Positions 1 to 8,999 of a DNA stretch of 13,947 nt are shown here, in pieces. The notes beneath the pieces are model-generated. The model did no database searches. It had not been told where the DNA came from and saw nothing but the letters and a program-made list of their open reading frames with translations. Both the position numbers and the translations under genes were made by a program. The stretch's first letter is position 1. The number at the start of each line of letters is the position of its first letter. The stretch spans positions 94,708-108,654 of the forward strand of contig NW_020170414.1 of assembly GCF_000524195.1 (NCBI RefSeq), given 5' to 3'. The stretch is from Echinococcus granulosus. Lineage: Eukaryota > Platyhelminthes > Cestoda > Cyclophyllidea > Taeniidae.

Positions 1-136
1 CTAACAGAAGTGACTTTTAAAACAGGTGAGCACTCGTACTGCTACATAACCAAGAAAAACAAGTCAACTCAGAAAAGGATTCCATGTTAGTGAGATGAGC
101 GAAAGCCTATCAATATCAAAAAACAAGGAATCTCAC

Positions 137-274
137 CTTGAGGAGATCGTGGGCAGTGGCTCGTTTCTCAACGTCCACCTCGAGACAGCAGTCAAGGAAG
201 TCACGGAACTCAGAACTCAGTTTGTCAGCGTCCTTTATCTCCGGTTTCCCGTTGGTCGCGATTAAGTAGAGGGC
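137..274 (-). CDS. PAK-type (group I p21-activated) serine/threonine kinase, one internal exon of the C-terminal kinase lobe
   Basis: This 46-codon exon reads ALYLIATNG at its start and ends with a stretch containing [18 protein letters not shown] and then DLLK. It covers the end of helix G through helix H of the kinase domain (subdomains X-XI), including the conserved arginine of subdomain XI in [15 protein letters not shown] is characteristic of group I PAKs; group II PAKs and MST kinases differ here. The family are cytosolic STE20-like kinases activated by Rac/Cdc42 that regulate the cytoskeleton and MAPK pathways. The exon is bounded on the minus strand by a GCAG acceptor (AG at 276-275) and an AAG|GTGAGA donor (exon end 137), both in phase 0. 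The catalytic residues (lysine, HRD, DFG) would be in upstream exons, which I could not find in the window. The final HPFL-like segment would lie below position 116 or outside the window. Family assignment is firm; which PAK paralogue is not known. Confidence 0.9.
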
Positions 275-2310
275 CTGCAAGTAACGAACACAAACAGGTG
301 CACATGCATTCAGGATGGGTAGTAGTCGCCCCGAGCAATTCATCGAACAACTACCAATGCAATGCAGCCTCCACCAGTAAAAAGGTCCGTAGGGTGGTTA
401 AAAAGTCTACAAAGAGGTGGGAATGCATCCACTTTACCATGGACAGATGATAAATGTGCGACTGGTGGAACGGACTGGAACATTTAGGAATGAATGATTT
501 GGTGCACATGTTCAGCGAAATTAAGTGAAGCAGAAAGGTGTTAAAAATCATTCCAGTAGCTGCAAAACAACCCAAATTAACAATGTAAACATTAAGAAGT
601 GGGAAAGTAGTACACACAGTGCATTGATGGTTGGTACACTCGTGCCACCAGCGGTTCACTGAAGGAAAGCCACTCAGCATTCTTCAGTTTGGGAAGACTT
701 TGTTCTCAAAAAGAGAATCCGAGACAGAATGGGGATGGGAGAGTACCTCAAACCAGACTGAGACTTGTAATTCTCAAGCGGGTATGCAAAGAGGACGCTA
801 ATGCGGTGATATTGCATTCAGAAGTGGGCATCATGCCAATGGCCGCACCCGACGCCGTTGCTGATGGAAGGCAGTGATGGCAGCAGGCGCATGCACGCAA
901 TGTCAAGGAATAAGTAAGGTGGCTCGTCAACGAATTCGGCATTATCAACTCACACCTACAGACGATTTCAAGTAGGGTACGGTACACTAATGGAACACTC
1001 ATCCGTCCCCATGACGACCAATTATCCGTCCACCTGTAGTGGTGACTCCATTCACAAGAGATGGCAGTCATTCGCGTTAGCACGTGGTCAGCCCAATATC
1101 GGACACACAGCAGGCCGACACATGTTGAATTTGCTCAAGGAGCCAATACGCTTGTTTAGACGGTGAACAAAACGTGATCACATTCACGACTATCCACCAC
1201 TTTGACAAGTTGGCACGCGCTTCACACGAAGACAAGCCAGTTGTTGCAGAATGATTCGACCACACCGACACCTCTCCCACTGCCGAGACCTTGTGTGCAT
1301 TAGCTCAACGCTGAGATAAGTGTAAAACTGTGGAAGAGGGACATGCAGATGCAAATATCCCGTGTGACTTGACCATCACCACCACACCCACCACCAAAAC
1401 CGATCACGCAATCGGTCGCATTACAAGCCACAAACAATCCTTTTTCCACCAACATAAATTCATCTGGTGCAAGCATCAACACCGCGGACACACAGAACTT
1501 CGTCTCTACTTTCGGATACGGCGACCTCGTACGGAGGCACACGTGTAATTGTGATCCAGATGAAAGCATTCCGTAGAACCAATCAGGAGGCAAGATGACT
1601 CCTTCCGGGTTCATAGGCGCGATTCAAACTGCCTCACAGAGGCAAACTTCTCAGATCTCTGAACTAATGTTTCGTACTTCCGGTTGTGGGCCGAAAAGGA
1701 CACCCACCTCCACTGATGTTTTGAGGCTATCTGAAATACTGCGATCAAATGTGATGATCGGAAGTAAAGAGGGAATATCAACTCCTTCTATACACTCCTT
1801 GCTGAACCGAAAAGGGCTGAGGAGAGAAATACGTGCAGGCAAATGGAAAAATTAACATGTGCTACCCAAGATTAACATGCAAAAGTGTTTTGAAGCAATC
1901 CAGCATTCCAGTTCCCGATCTAGGGAGTGCTTATGAGTGTTTGGCTTGACCACACGATCCACACGCAAACAGCAAAGGTAAATGAGACATCGAAGTGAAG
2001 TGAAGCCATTGAGGTGAGAGGAGGGGACTACAAAGGGGGGTAGGTTGAAAAGCACCCGACTGGCATGAAATTGTGGTTGCCTTTCTTTTTTGTCATCGAA
2101 ACAGGTTGGCGCAGAAGTGAGCCATGACCTTGGAACAATGCTGACCTAAAATTTACATCAACTCCTTGTTACTAAAATCCCTCTCTAATGAGGGCAAACA
2201 GCTACCCACACTTTCTTTAATTCAACCTTGTCTTTCTTCAGAAGCGGTCCATCAACAACCGTCATTAACAAACCATATATTATCTTTAAACATCCTTGAC
2301 ATGAACTTAC
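275..2310. other. Non-coding stretch, probably intron and/or flank of the PAK gene
   Basis: About 2 kb without a supportable gene. Open frames of 60-110 codons occur on both strands and overlap each other, which is what chance gives at this base composition. None has recognisable motifs or a convincing acceptor and donor pair. I looked for further kinase motifs (HRD, APE, DxWS) on the minus strand and saw none. The only compositional oddity is a short ACC-rich patch near 1375-1400. Confidence 0.5.
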
Positions 2311-2406
2311 AAGCGCGGCTATCGCATTGACAGCATTGTCACAATCTTCAAGTCGAGCTATACTGCTTAAACTTGAATTTGGAGGTTCCTTCTCATACTC
2401 CTTCAA
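2311..2406 (-). CDS. Orphan candidate exon, unidentified product
   Basis: A minus-strand open frame of about 32 codons includes KEPPNSS and ends DCDNAVNAIAAL at a perfect consensus donor (CTT|GTAAGT, GT at 2310-2309). On the upstream side GTTGAAG|GAG, preceded by a T-rich tract, could be an acceptor. The donor is phase 0, which would be compatible with the phase-0 acceptor of the PAK exon at 274. The peptide does not resemble the PAK segment that normally precedes that exon, so it would have to be an unrelated or alternative exon. A chance donor in a chance frame is a real alternative. Confidence 0.22.
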
Positions 2407-2826
2407 CGCTCCGCCAAAGATTAAAAAATCAGCAACACCAGTTTGCTGTGAATTATAAAGGACGAACTACAACAAGTGGTTCAAGATAGGATATTGCTGT
2501 GGGACTGAAAGATGGGACTTTCTGCTCCTGCCCCAATCTGAGTTTAGGCTACCGGCTGATCTTTTTGACCCATCTCTCTTCCTTCCACCTCCTCCTCCTC
2601 AGATTTTATGGCCTGAAATATTTGGAACACGGCGATAAATCAGTCAACCGTTTTGAGGCAATTCGAGACCAAGAAAAGCTTTAAATTTACCAGTTTTAAA
2701 ATGGATGGATCAGTAGAGGTCGGAGACTGTAGGCTTTTGCCCCATTTCACATGATCAACATTATCACAATCATTGCTATCATGCTCCAAATGTGCTTTTA
2801 CCTCCCGGAAATTTGTCTGTTTGAAG
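2407..2826. other. Unassigned spacer
   Basis: There is no supportable gene. The stretch contains a short CTC-rich tract near 2588-2601. A frame with the cysteine-containing residues CSKCAFTSRK opens just after a stop at about 2750. It could be the 5' extension of the exon that follows, but there is no usable AG between that stop and the cysteines. Confidence 0.4.
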
Positions 2827-3004
2827 ACATGCGACGGGCCGCCGAATGCTATGGTTGAAGGTGGAGCAAGCAATTGCGATATTAGTTGCTGTTACAAGGA
2901 TGAGGATGGCGTAGTCACCGATTCGTACACATGGAGCATGCCATCTGGAGTTAGGGGAGTGAGGGGTGGAGGACAACCACGTGGATTAAGGTTTCTTTCT
3001 GCAG
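2827..3004 (+). CDS. Candidate exon of an unidentified plus-strand gene
   Basis: This open frame reads on through NAMVEGGASNCDISCCYKDE and ends RGLRFLSA at the donor GCAG|GTGAGC (exon end 3004, phase 1). The start is chosen at a pyrimidine-rich acceptor, TTTGTCTGTTTGAAG|ACA. An in-frame ATG at 2851 is the alternative if this is a first coding exon. Joining it to the strong acceptor at 3518 keeps the frame (GCA G|CG CTC), which is the main support. The peptide is cysteine- and glycine-containing with no recognised domain. The antisense frame over 2892-3194 is also open and protein-like, so strand assignment is not certain. A middle exon could exist around 3258-3430, where a phase-1 acceptor (TTTTAACAG|CC) opens a frame, but no good matching donor is seen. 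Confidence 0.35.
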
Positions 3005-3518
3005 GTGAGCCACATTTCGTGCATTGAGGCACTTGTACATGTGCTTTGCCGCATTCCACTTCCGTTTGGATAGGTGATTGCAGAAGCAGCAGCCGAACAT
3101 CTTCTGACTCTAGGTATTCACTACACGAATCTTCGACCGAAGTAAGGACAGACTTAATACCGCCCTGGCGCCTCTTTTGACCGTTCCTAATCAATACTAA
3201 GAACTACGGGCTTTATTTTTGGTTCGGTGGAGCCGATGAGAACACTTTTAACAGCCTGCAACCAACTGGAGGTACTTGAAGAGGCCGAATCGGTTGTTTG
3301 TGCACTCGACAGCTCTGCGTTGATTGCATCCAGGGCGGGTTGGATAAGGAAGTTGTCTGTAGGATTCCACGATCCACCGTCCACGTCTTATCTCCACTCC
3401 ACAGATTTTAGCTTCAACTCCTCACACTAGGCAGGGAAACATGTTTATTGCGCTGTGGGTTATCAGCTTTTAAACTACCTTTCGTTAACATTTACGTGTC
3501 TTCCATATTTCTATTCAG

Positions 3519-3829
3519 CGCTCCAAGATACGGCTTCTTCTACTAGGGTGGACAAAAGCGTTTCTCTATCTGCCGCTGTGGCTACGCTGTTTTCTGAAGT
3601 CAGCGTCTCAACGGCCCATCCAGAAGGTAGTGGCAATGACAAATCGACTGCGTCAAGGCGTCCAGAACTGTCATCTCCTGATGTGGTGACGAGTACCTCT
3701 GAAGCCATGAAGTCTGGTGCAAAAAAGTCCGCAGCACAAGAACTTTACACAAGCAGGAGGAAATATGGAAACCAGGAAGATTTCGTGTGCAAGAGAATCG
3801 CTGTCTTTAGGGGGGGAGAAGAAAAGTGA
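3519..3829 (+). CDS. Candidate exon, serine/threonine/alanine-rich, frame 1 (ends at TGA after a G7 run)
   Basis: The exon starts after a strong acceptor (GTGTCTTCCATATTTCTATTCAG, AG at 3517-3518) in phase 1, matching the donor at 3004. The peptide begins ALQDTASSTRVDKSV and is low-complexity and polar, rich in S, T, A, E and K, like a disordered linker. No domain is recognised. The frame ends at TGA 3827-3829, eleven bases after a run of seven G (3810-3816). One G fewer would carry the frame directly into the next open frame, which runs 325 bases further. Either this is a sequencing or mutational slip, or an intron joins the frames: GAAG|GTAGTG near 3627 and AAGCAG|GAGG near 3755 are both phase 1, but the acceptor is pyrimidine-poor. 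The antisense frame is also open (3511-3708). Confidence 0.4.
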
Positions 3830-4154
3830 CGCATTGGGCGGAACCTACAATTCTCCGATCGACGTCATAGGTGACCGCAAACCGACTTTAGACCCAACCT
3901 CAGAGCGCCCTATTAATGTAGACGACTTCTATCTTTACAGGGATTCGGATTCTAGTTCTTCGTTTTCCAAAGATGCCAAAGCGGCCTTCAGTTTATCGGA
4001 ATGCGCGCATGATAGGCTGGTGTGTCAAACAAGCCTCAATTACGTTGTAGAGAATAGTTTTACCAGCCTCTCATCAAATGCTTGTATTTTCAATGGTGCA
4101 GAGTATTCACTGTTGCTTGAAGCAGCCTCTGAATACTTACAAGAGCAGGCGTAA
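3765..4154 (+). CDS. Candidate 3' terminal coding segment, frame 2, unidentified product
   Basis: This open frame has an ATG at 3765 (open from about 3717) and ends with TAA at 4152-4154. It encodes about 129 residues, including GGTYNSPIDVIGDRKP and a DSDSSSSFSKDAK serine cluster, and closes LLLEAASEYLQEQA. The acidic, serine-rich middle and the amphipathic last stretch look like a real C-terminus, but I recognise no family. It overlaps the preceding frame by about 65 bases and most simply is its continuation after a one-base shift at the G7 run. It has no Kozak-like context or promoter that would argue for independent translation. No AATAAA was seen in the few hundred bases after the stop. 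Confidence 0.4.
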   Translation: METRKISCARESLSLGGEKKSDALGGTYNSPIDVIGDRKPTLDPTSERPINVDDFYLYRDSDSSSSFSKDAKAAFSLSECAHDRLVCQTSLNYVVENSFTSLSSNACIFNGAEYSLLLEAASEYLQEQA

Positions 4155-4699
4155 CAAGGCAGAAATTCTCCTACTGCTGTGAAAGAAACCATGTCATCAC
4201 AGTCTTTCAATGAAGGTGGTAGATTATCTGTCTGTGGATCTGTGGGTTACCTAGAGACGTCCACAAACTGGCGGTTATTTACAAGGTCTTAAAGAGGTAC
4301 CCATGGAAATCTGTGGTAACGCCCAAAACGATTTGTGGTGCAAGGTATTGCCTGATTATTTGTCCTCGCCAATTTGGCTCACTTATGGATGCTTCTTGGG
4401 CTCTGATATTGAAGTACACTATTGCCAAGGTCTGGTTTGCAGTGAAAGTTGAAGGCGTTTTAATACAATTTTATTTTAATGGAGTATATTAGAAGTGATT
4501 ATAAAAGCTTAAAAAGGTTGAAGAACTGTGTACTGGTAGAATTGTTCAAGACCTAAGCGGAGGCAGAGATTTTTGACCGTGTTAAACTTTAAGGCTTTTC
4601 GCTTAAGACGTCTCTTGATGTTAAGTTACCAGTTAGTACTAGAGCATTTTTGAAAGATAGTAAAAGTGGACCCAAAAATATCTACAATGCCAAATTTTT
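4155..4699. other. Unassigned spacer, probably including the outer end of the unit A left arm
   Basis: No open frame or RNA gene is supported. From about 4380 upward the sequence becomes more AT-rich. By symmetry with unit B, whose left arm extends about 410 bases beyond the LTR end, the outer gag-like part of the A-left arm should lie in about 4380-4790. It is too diverged for me to align by eye below about 4700. Confidence 0.35.
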
Positions 4700-4935
4700 A
4701 GCAGAATCAACCATAAAAGGTACTGAATACATCCATTCCGAAAAACCAAAATATTAAAGTGGTAAGCTGTGACGATTTGTGTTGCTCTCCGAGACTTCTC
4801 TGAAGACGAAAGAAGACATAATACTCTTGCAGAAGACGTAATAACGACGTATAGGAGGGCTGAGGGCTAAACTGCATGACCGCCAGGATAAAGCACAGTG
4901 GCGGGACCTCTAAGTTATCGTTGCCAAATCCAAGA
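4700..4935 (-). mobile_element. Decayed LTR end, primer-site and leader remnant (unit A left arm)
   Basis: The reverse complement reads GAGTATTATGTCTTCTTTCG, continuing CGTCTTCAGAGAAGTCTCGG. This matches the plus-strand LTR end at 13621-13657 nearly base for base. Inward, GAGGTCCCGCCACTGTGCTT (near 4895-4914) resembles the corresponding LTR part of the other arms. Outward, the expected primer site is eroded (CAAATCGTCACAGC), and the leader is recognisable only as GGATGTATTC plus scattered bases. This is the most decayed of the four arms. The 128-codon minus-strand open frame running through it (4707-5093) is incidental. Confidence 0.7.
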
Positions 4936-5866
4936 CGTAAAAATTGTAATATAGCAGTTTGACTTGTGTTTAAGCATGTAGTTTTAGCGGTTTGTGATAT
5001 ATCTTGGATAGTCCGGTCTAAAGGATATGCCTCCAGCCTTCGTGCTATCCCATGCAATAGTGTCAAAAGATAAGCGACATTTAAATGCCGCAAAATGTCA
5101 AAGAAAATATGTATTTTTCGAAGAGGTCCTCATCCATCTAAATACCTGCCGCACGAAAAACCTTAATACTAAAACAAACTTTGGAAATAGCGCACGACAG
5201 AAAACAAAGGCAGTTTGGGAGCCAAAATTTTAACAATCAACTTGTACATAACATTAAAAATAGGCTTAGCCGAACATTACCTTCAGGATGATAAAAGTTA
5301 AAATTTTGGTTTTTTGTAAAGATCGCTACTTTTTAACACCATTTGCTGTTAGCAAAAACCCCCCTCTTTAGGTTTTAATTTTGTTTATGTTAATCAATGA
5401 GTATTTCTGCGCGATTAAAGGTCGGTTTTGCCCAGTTCATCGGCTGGGGCCAGAAACCAATTGTCGCTACAGCGATGGTGCTGTGACTTATACGAGCGGG
5501 TAGGGTAGATATTTGTGGTTTACTTTACTTTATGGACAATGTACTTTGAGTTAAATGATCAAGACCTTGGGTTGCTGTGTCTTTCCTAGCGTTAGGTACT
5601 CATAATTTCTGCTAGTTTATTACCCGTTTCTTCACTTTAAATCAAGGAATACGACCTGAAAGTGTTAAGCATGTTACTTTATTAATTTTCAAAAGCAATG
5701 TCTGAATATTATAACTCTACGTTTATTCTAGCCTAATACTTAAATGAAACTCGAAATGTGGAGAATAAATGAACCTTTCACGCAGAGGTTTCCCATTGTG
5801 TTTATTAGATGACTGCAACTTAACATTACAAGCACTAAGGACTATCTAGCTTTTTGTGGTTTTTAG
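4936..5866 (+). other. Unit A body, 5' part; no gene recognised
   Basis: AT-rich sequence aligning with 10070-11032 of unit B through scattered anchors, for example the pairs near 5381/10558 and 5490/10665. No conserved reading frame was found here; where the copies align they differ by indels that break frames. The upstream exon(s) of the gene ending at 6027 should lie here or further 5', but I could not identify them. Confidence 0.45.
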
Positions 5867-6027
5867 CTAAGGACGCCATAACTAAGGCGTTTAAAAAAGA
5901 TTCGAGTGAGGAATCGAAGGAGGGGAGCCAAGTTGCTTGTTCAAAACCATCAAAAGACCCTAATCCAGAGAGTGTCGAGTCTCCAACTCATGCTGATTAC
6001 ACTATGGACAATACCAAGCCAAAATAA
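5867..6027 (+). CDS. 3' terminal coding exon, copy A, unidentified lysine-rich small protein
   Basis: The exon begins after a TGGTTTTTAG acceptor (AG 5865-5866, phase 1, completing an alanine codon) and ends at TAA 6025-6027. The peptide begins AKDAITKAFKKDSSEES, contains ACSKPSKDPNPES and ends DNTKPK. It is hydrophilic and lysine/serine/glutamate-rich, with one cysteine, no membrane segment and no domain I recognise. The B copy at 11033 has exactly the same length, with about 42 differences in 161 bases by hand count. Many are silent third-position changes, for example in the GCT/GCC, AAG/AAA, GTT/GTG and CCT/CCA pairs. About 31 of 53 residues are identical, and the core FKK, EE, CSKPSK, PES and IKPK/TKPK is kept. 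This points to past or present selection on the protein in this frame. Earlier exons were not found, so copy A may be a partial gene. Confidence 0.6.
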
Positions 6028-6180
6028 CTTGTGGGTGAGTAGGTGCACTGCTGGACAGTTTTGGAGTTAGCAAGGTCCTTCATTTCTATGACGATAGCAG
6101 CCGAAACAGGGCTTCTGCTGCACTGCTATCCGATGTCACCTGAAGTTCGCTTGCACAAACTCACAATTCTCCAAAACTTC
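6028..6180 (+). other. Conserved indel-free block 3' of exon A
   Basis: This segment aligns to 11194-11346 at the same offset as the exon (5166), so about 310 bases from 5867 are free of net indels while flanking DNA is not. In the frame with AGT at 6057-6059 the copies differ largely at third positions or by conservative changes, for example VSKVLHFYDDSSRNR versus VSRVLHFCDDSSRTR. Both reach the same TGA (6141-6143 in A). That frame is offset by one base from the exon, has no ATG and, in A, has an upstream TGA. It could be a 3' UTR, an alternative exon or a relic of a longer coding region. A GTGAGT at 6035-6040 in A is absent from B. Confidence 0.4.
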
Positions 6181-8999
6181 TCTCATTTTATTTTCCTCAT
6201 GACCTAAATTGTCTTTTTTGATTTTTAAATAATTCCAGTGTTAATGTAACCTACCTTTACCATGGCATTTCCCGGAAATGTATTGTAGGGGTATTTATTT
6301 GTCGTGTTTCACTTACGCCTTACAAAATCAAGTTAAGTAAACGGTCTTTTTGTTAAATTCATCAAGAGTTTAGAAACTATTTTTAATTTATGTTAAAATG
6401 TATTATCCAGGCACTGCTGGGCCAAATCCTATCATAGTTTTTGCCGGCAGTTGTTTGGAGGACAGTCTTATTTTTTAAGAAATAATCAGCTTGTGCTTGT
6501 TCGCAAAAATTTAACTTAATCGCAAAGTTGTGCACGCATACTTGCCTTTGCCTGAGTGGTAAACAATAATCTAGCGGCAGTACTGAGTATTTTACAACTA
6601 TGTCGATTGCAAAACTAGGCCTTCTCGGATAGAAGACCTTTGGGTGTACTTAGGAATGAGCACGTGACCCCACTCACAATCACAAGGTCACCCTGCTTAT
6701 GTATTTTTTTGAAGTAAAATCAAATGAATTCTGCCAAGTAGCTGTTAATGATAAAGTAGCGTGTGCTCATCTGTTGAATCCGACAGTCTTCGCAACGTTA
6801 GAATTTGAATCTTGTCATCAAGGTAGGTCACGAGGGTGACTCAACGCCGTACGAATTGGCATGACAATGATGCTCCTGTCTGTTTATTACTGTTAATCTT
6901 CCTGTTTGCGCAAACTACTAGAAATTACTTCCTTTGCTTTTTGGCCCTGTTCCTTTACCAGATGATAAGTCTGCCTTGCACCCAAAATCAGTATGCATTT
7001 ACAGGATTTTTCCTGAAAAAATGAGCTAGATGTTTGCAGGATGCAATGGTACTGACATTCCTCTCTGCACAGACCAGGAAAGGCACTTTCGAAGAGCCAC
7101 TTGTTGGTGCAAATTCTTGTTACTCCCAATAAAAGTGCGCTACTTATCTCCTCCATGGCCTTAAAATGGCCATCGACCCCCAATTTCCAAAATACAATTT
7201 TTATTTGTTAAAATTAAGATTGTTCTTGGATTCTTCACGGTGCCTATTTCAATCTCTACATGGTATACTGATGAATACATCCAGTATTCATTCACAAACA
7301 ATCAAGACCACTAGCATCCTTTATTTATGCTGCATTTTGTGGCTATTTTAAGTTGAGTTGTCGTGAACAATATTTTCATCTGAAACCCACCATTCTTTCA
7401 CCTTTAGCATATTTGCATCCAGTTTTCTTAATCTAGGATCAGTAGGCGGCCTGCTCATGCTCAACGTACAGCTCAAATTTTTCAAAAAAATCCAGGACTG
7501 TTGTAAATGCGACTACACGGCTCGTTATTCTGTCCTGTTTGTCTTCACAAATACGTGGGTCACGGAAAACGGGTGTACTTTTGAAAACGAAACATTGGCT
7601 TATTTAATTTGCGATAAATTTTGGCCAATAGAGTTCATAACCCGTCATTTTCTGTAACAGTTTTTGCTAAATTTAGGAAAAGCGGGCTTATTTGGCTTAT
7701 GTTCCTTTATTGGCAGTATTTCCACGATTTTCAGATTCAAAAAGAGGAAAGAACTAAGTCGCAAATAAAAGGCAGTATTGTGCAAAAGAAATATATTGTT
7801 TGAAACACTAGTACTATGTGATAAAAATTTTTTTAATAATATCTGGGCGCTAGGACAGAGTTTACCTGTATTTTGACAATTAATTAAATAGCTATTTTTA
7901 GAACAACTAAAGGAGTTGAATGCGAAATAAAGGTTTGAGTGATAGGTGAGGAGGTTATATTAGGCACCTATTTGCCTTACTATTTTAAGACTTTATTAGT
8001 TTCCAAAGCGATAAGTTATGGGTGCAGGCTTAGGTGCTCATCGATGCCGACGAAAGTACATCAAATTTGGCCTTTGCCTTTTCGTCAGGGTCTAGTGAGT
8101 ACGTTGCAAAAATTATGCCTTTTGAATAGTATATCTGGGAGGCTAACTTAAGGAAATATGCTTATAGTACATCACATAACGAGTCACGTGCCAACTTAAG
8201 ATTCGATTCGGTTCATTTTTGCAATTTACTAGCTATAAGTTGCTAAAGTTGTAGTAATGAGATCGCATTAAAGTAGCTAGACAGTTGTGGGTTTTGTCAT
8301 TGGTTTTTATGATCTCTTCTTATAACACATTGCTGTAACTTAAGGGTGCGATTGGACGGCAAAGTTTTTTGTGAATTACACAGTCCCGTGTTTTCATTTC
8401 AGCAACAGTGTTTGGTTCATGCCTATGGTCTCCTAGTCCTTTGGGTCAGTAACAAAAATTTCCACGATTAACATTTCCAAAGATCTAAAACCCTACACCA
8501 GGAGTAAGGAGACACAAGTCAAGCAAGGCGTTGGATAACACATCTGATCTGCAAGGATTGAGGGTGGCCGCTAGAGGACCTAACGGGGAGGGGGGCTAAT
8601 GAAGCCGCGTTGACTTTTCCGTTCCACATTGCACCAGTGATATAGTAAAGAAGCCAGGTGTGAAAAATTTATTCATAACTATGAACGATAGAGGAGCAAC
8701 ATTAAAAAGGTAGAAAACTTATTAAGACATAAGTTAACACAGAAGATTTCTTTGCGAAGCTTCCGTAAGTCATTCATTGAACTAAATAGCTTGGCCAACT
8801 TATTGTCACTCAGGTAGCCTAGGTGGGCAAAGCCATGACCTTATGTTAATAACCGAACTCTGAAATCAGAGGTTCTGTTGAAACAAATTGAGTTTCACCA
8901 CGGCGTATTTATAAGTGAGAACCGATGTCATTCAAACTAGTAGCTATACAATATGCCATTTGTTTGTTTAACCTGCGGTTTTGGTGAGTGACTGTTTAG
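6181..8999 (+). other. Unit A body, 3' part; no gene recognised
   Basis: AT-rich, non-coding by the available evidence. It aligns discontinuously with 11347-13480 through the anchors listed for unit A. Between anchors at 6450 and 7537, A is about 215 bases longer than B, and between 7537 and 7933 about 285 bases longer, which places insertions in A or deletions in B. Open frames at 6836-7024, 7457-7657 and 7621-7803 are not preserved in the aligned B sequence and are not called. Confidence 0.45.

Noticed and set aside
1..41. Possible next PAK exon after a TTATGTAG acceptor on the minus strand
   Set aside because: The 13 in-phase codons do not resemble the expected HPFL-type end of the kinase domain, and the window stops before a donor or stop can be seen.
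1300..1614. 104-codon open frame on the minus strand with a GFGGGCGG stretch
   Set aside because: No recognised motif; the glycine run comes from an ACC repeat, the opposite strand is also open, and there is no convincing splice context.
1595..1855. 86-codon plus-strand open frame starting ATGACTCC
   Set aside because: The antisense is equally open, there is no known motif, and no second copy to test coding constraint.
2892..3194. Minus-strand frame with a CTKC motif and a proline-rich stretch
   Set aside because: It looks protein-like but lacks matching splice sites and lies antisense to the better supported plus-strand exon; kept only as a finding about strand ambiguity.
4707..5093. 128-codon minus-strand open frame
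   Set aside because: It runs through the LTR remnant and its aligned counterparts in the other arms are not open; it is incidental.
5473..5499. 27-base micro-exon between conserved AG and GT in both units (B: 10651-10677)
   Set aside because: Length and splice dinucleotides are conserved, but in the phase required by the terminal exon both copies contain an in-frame TGA.
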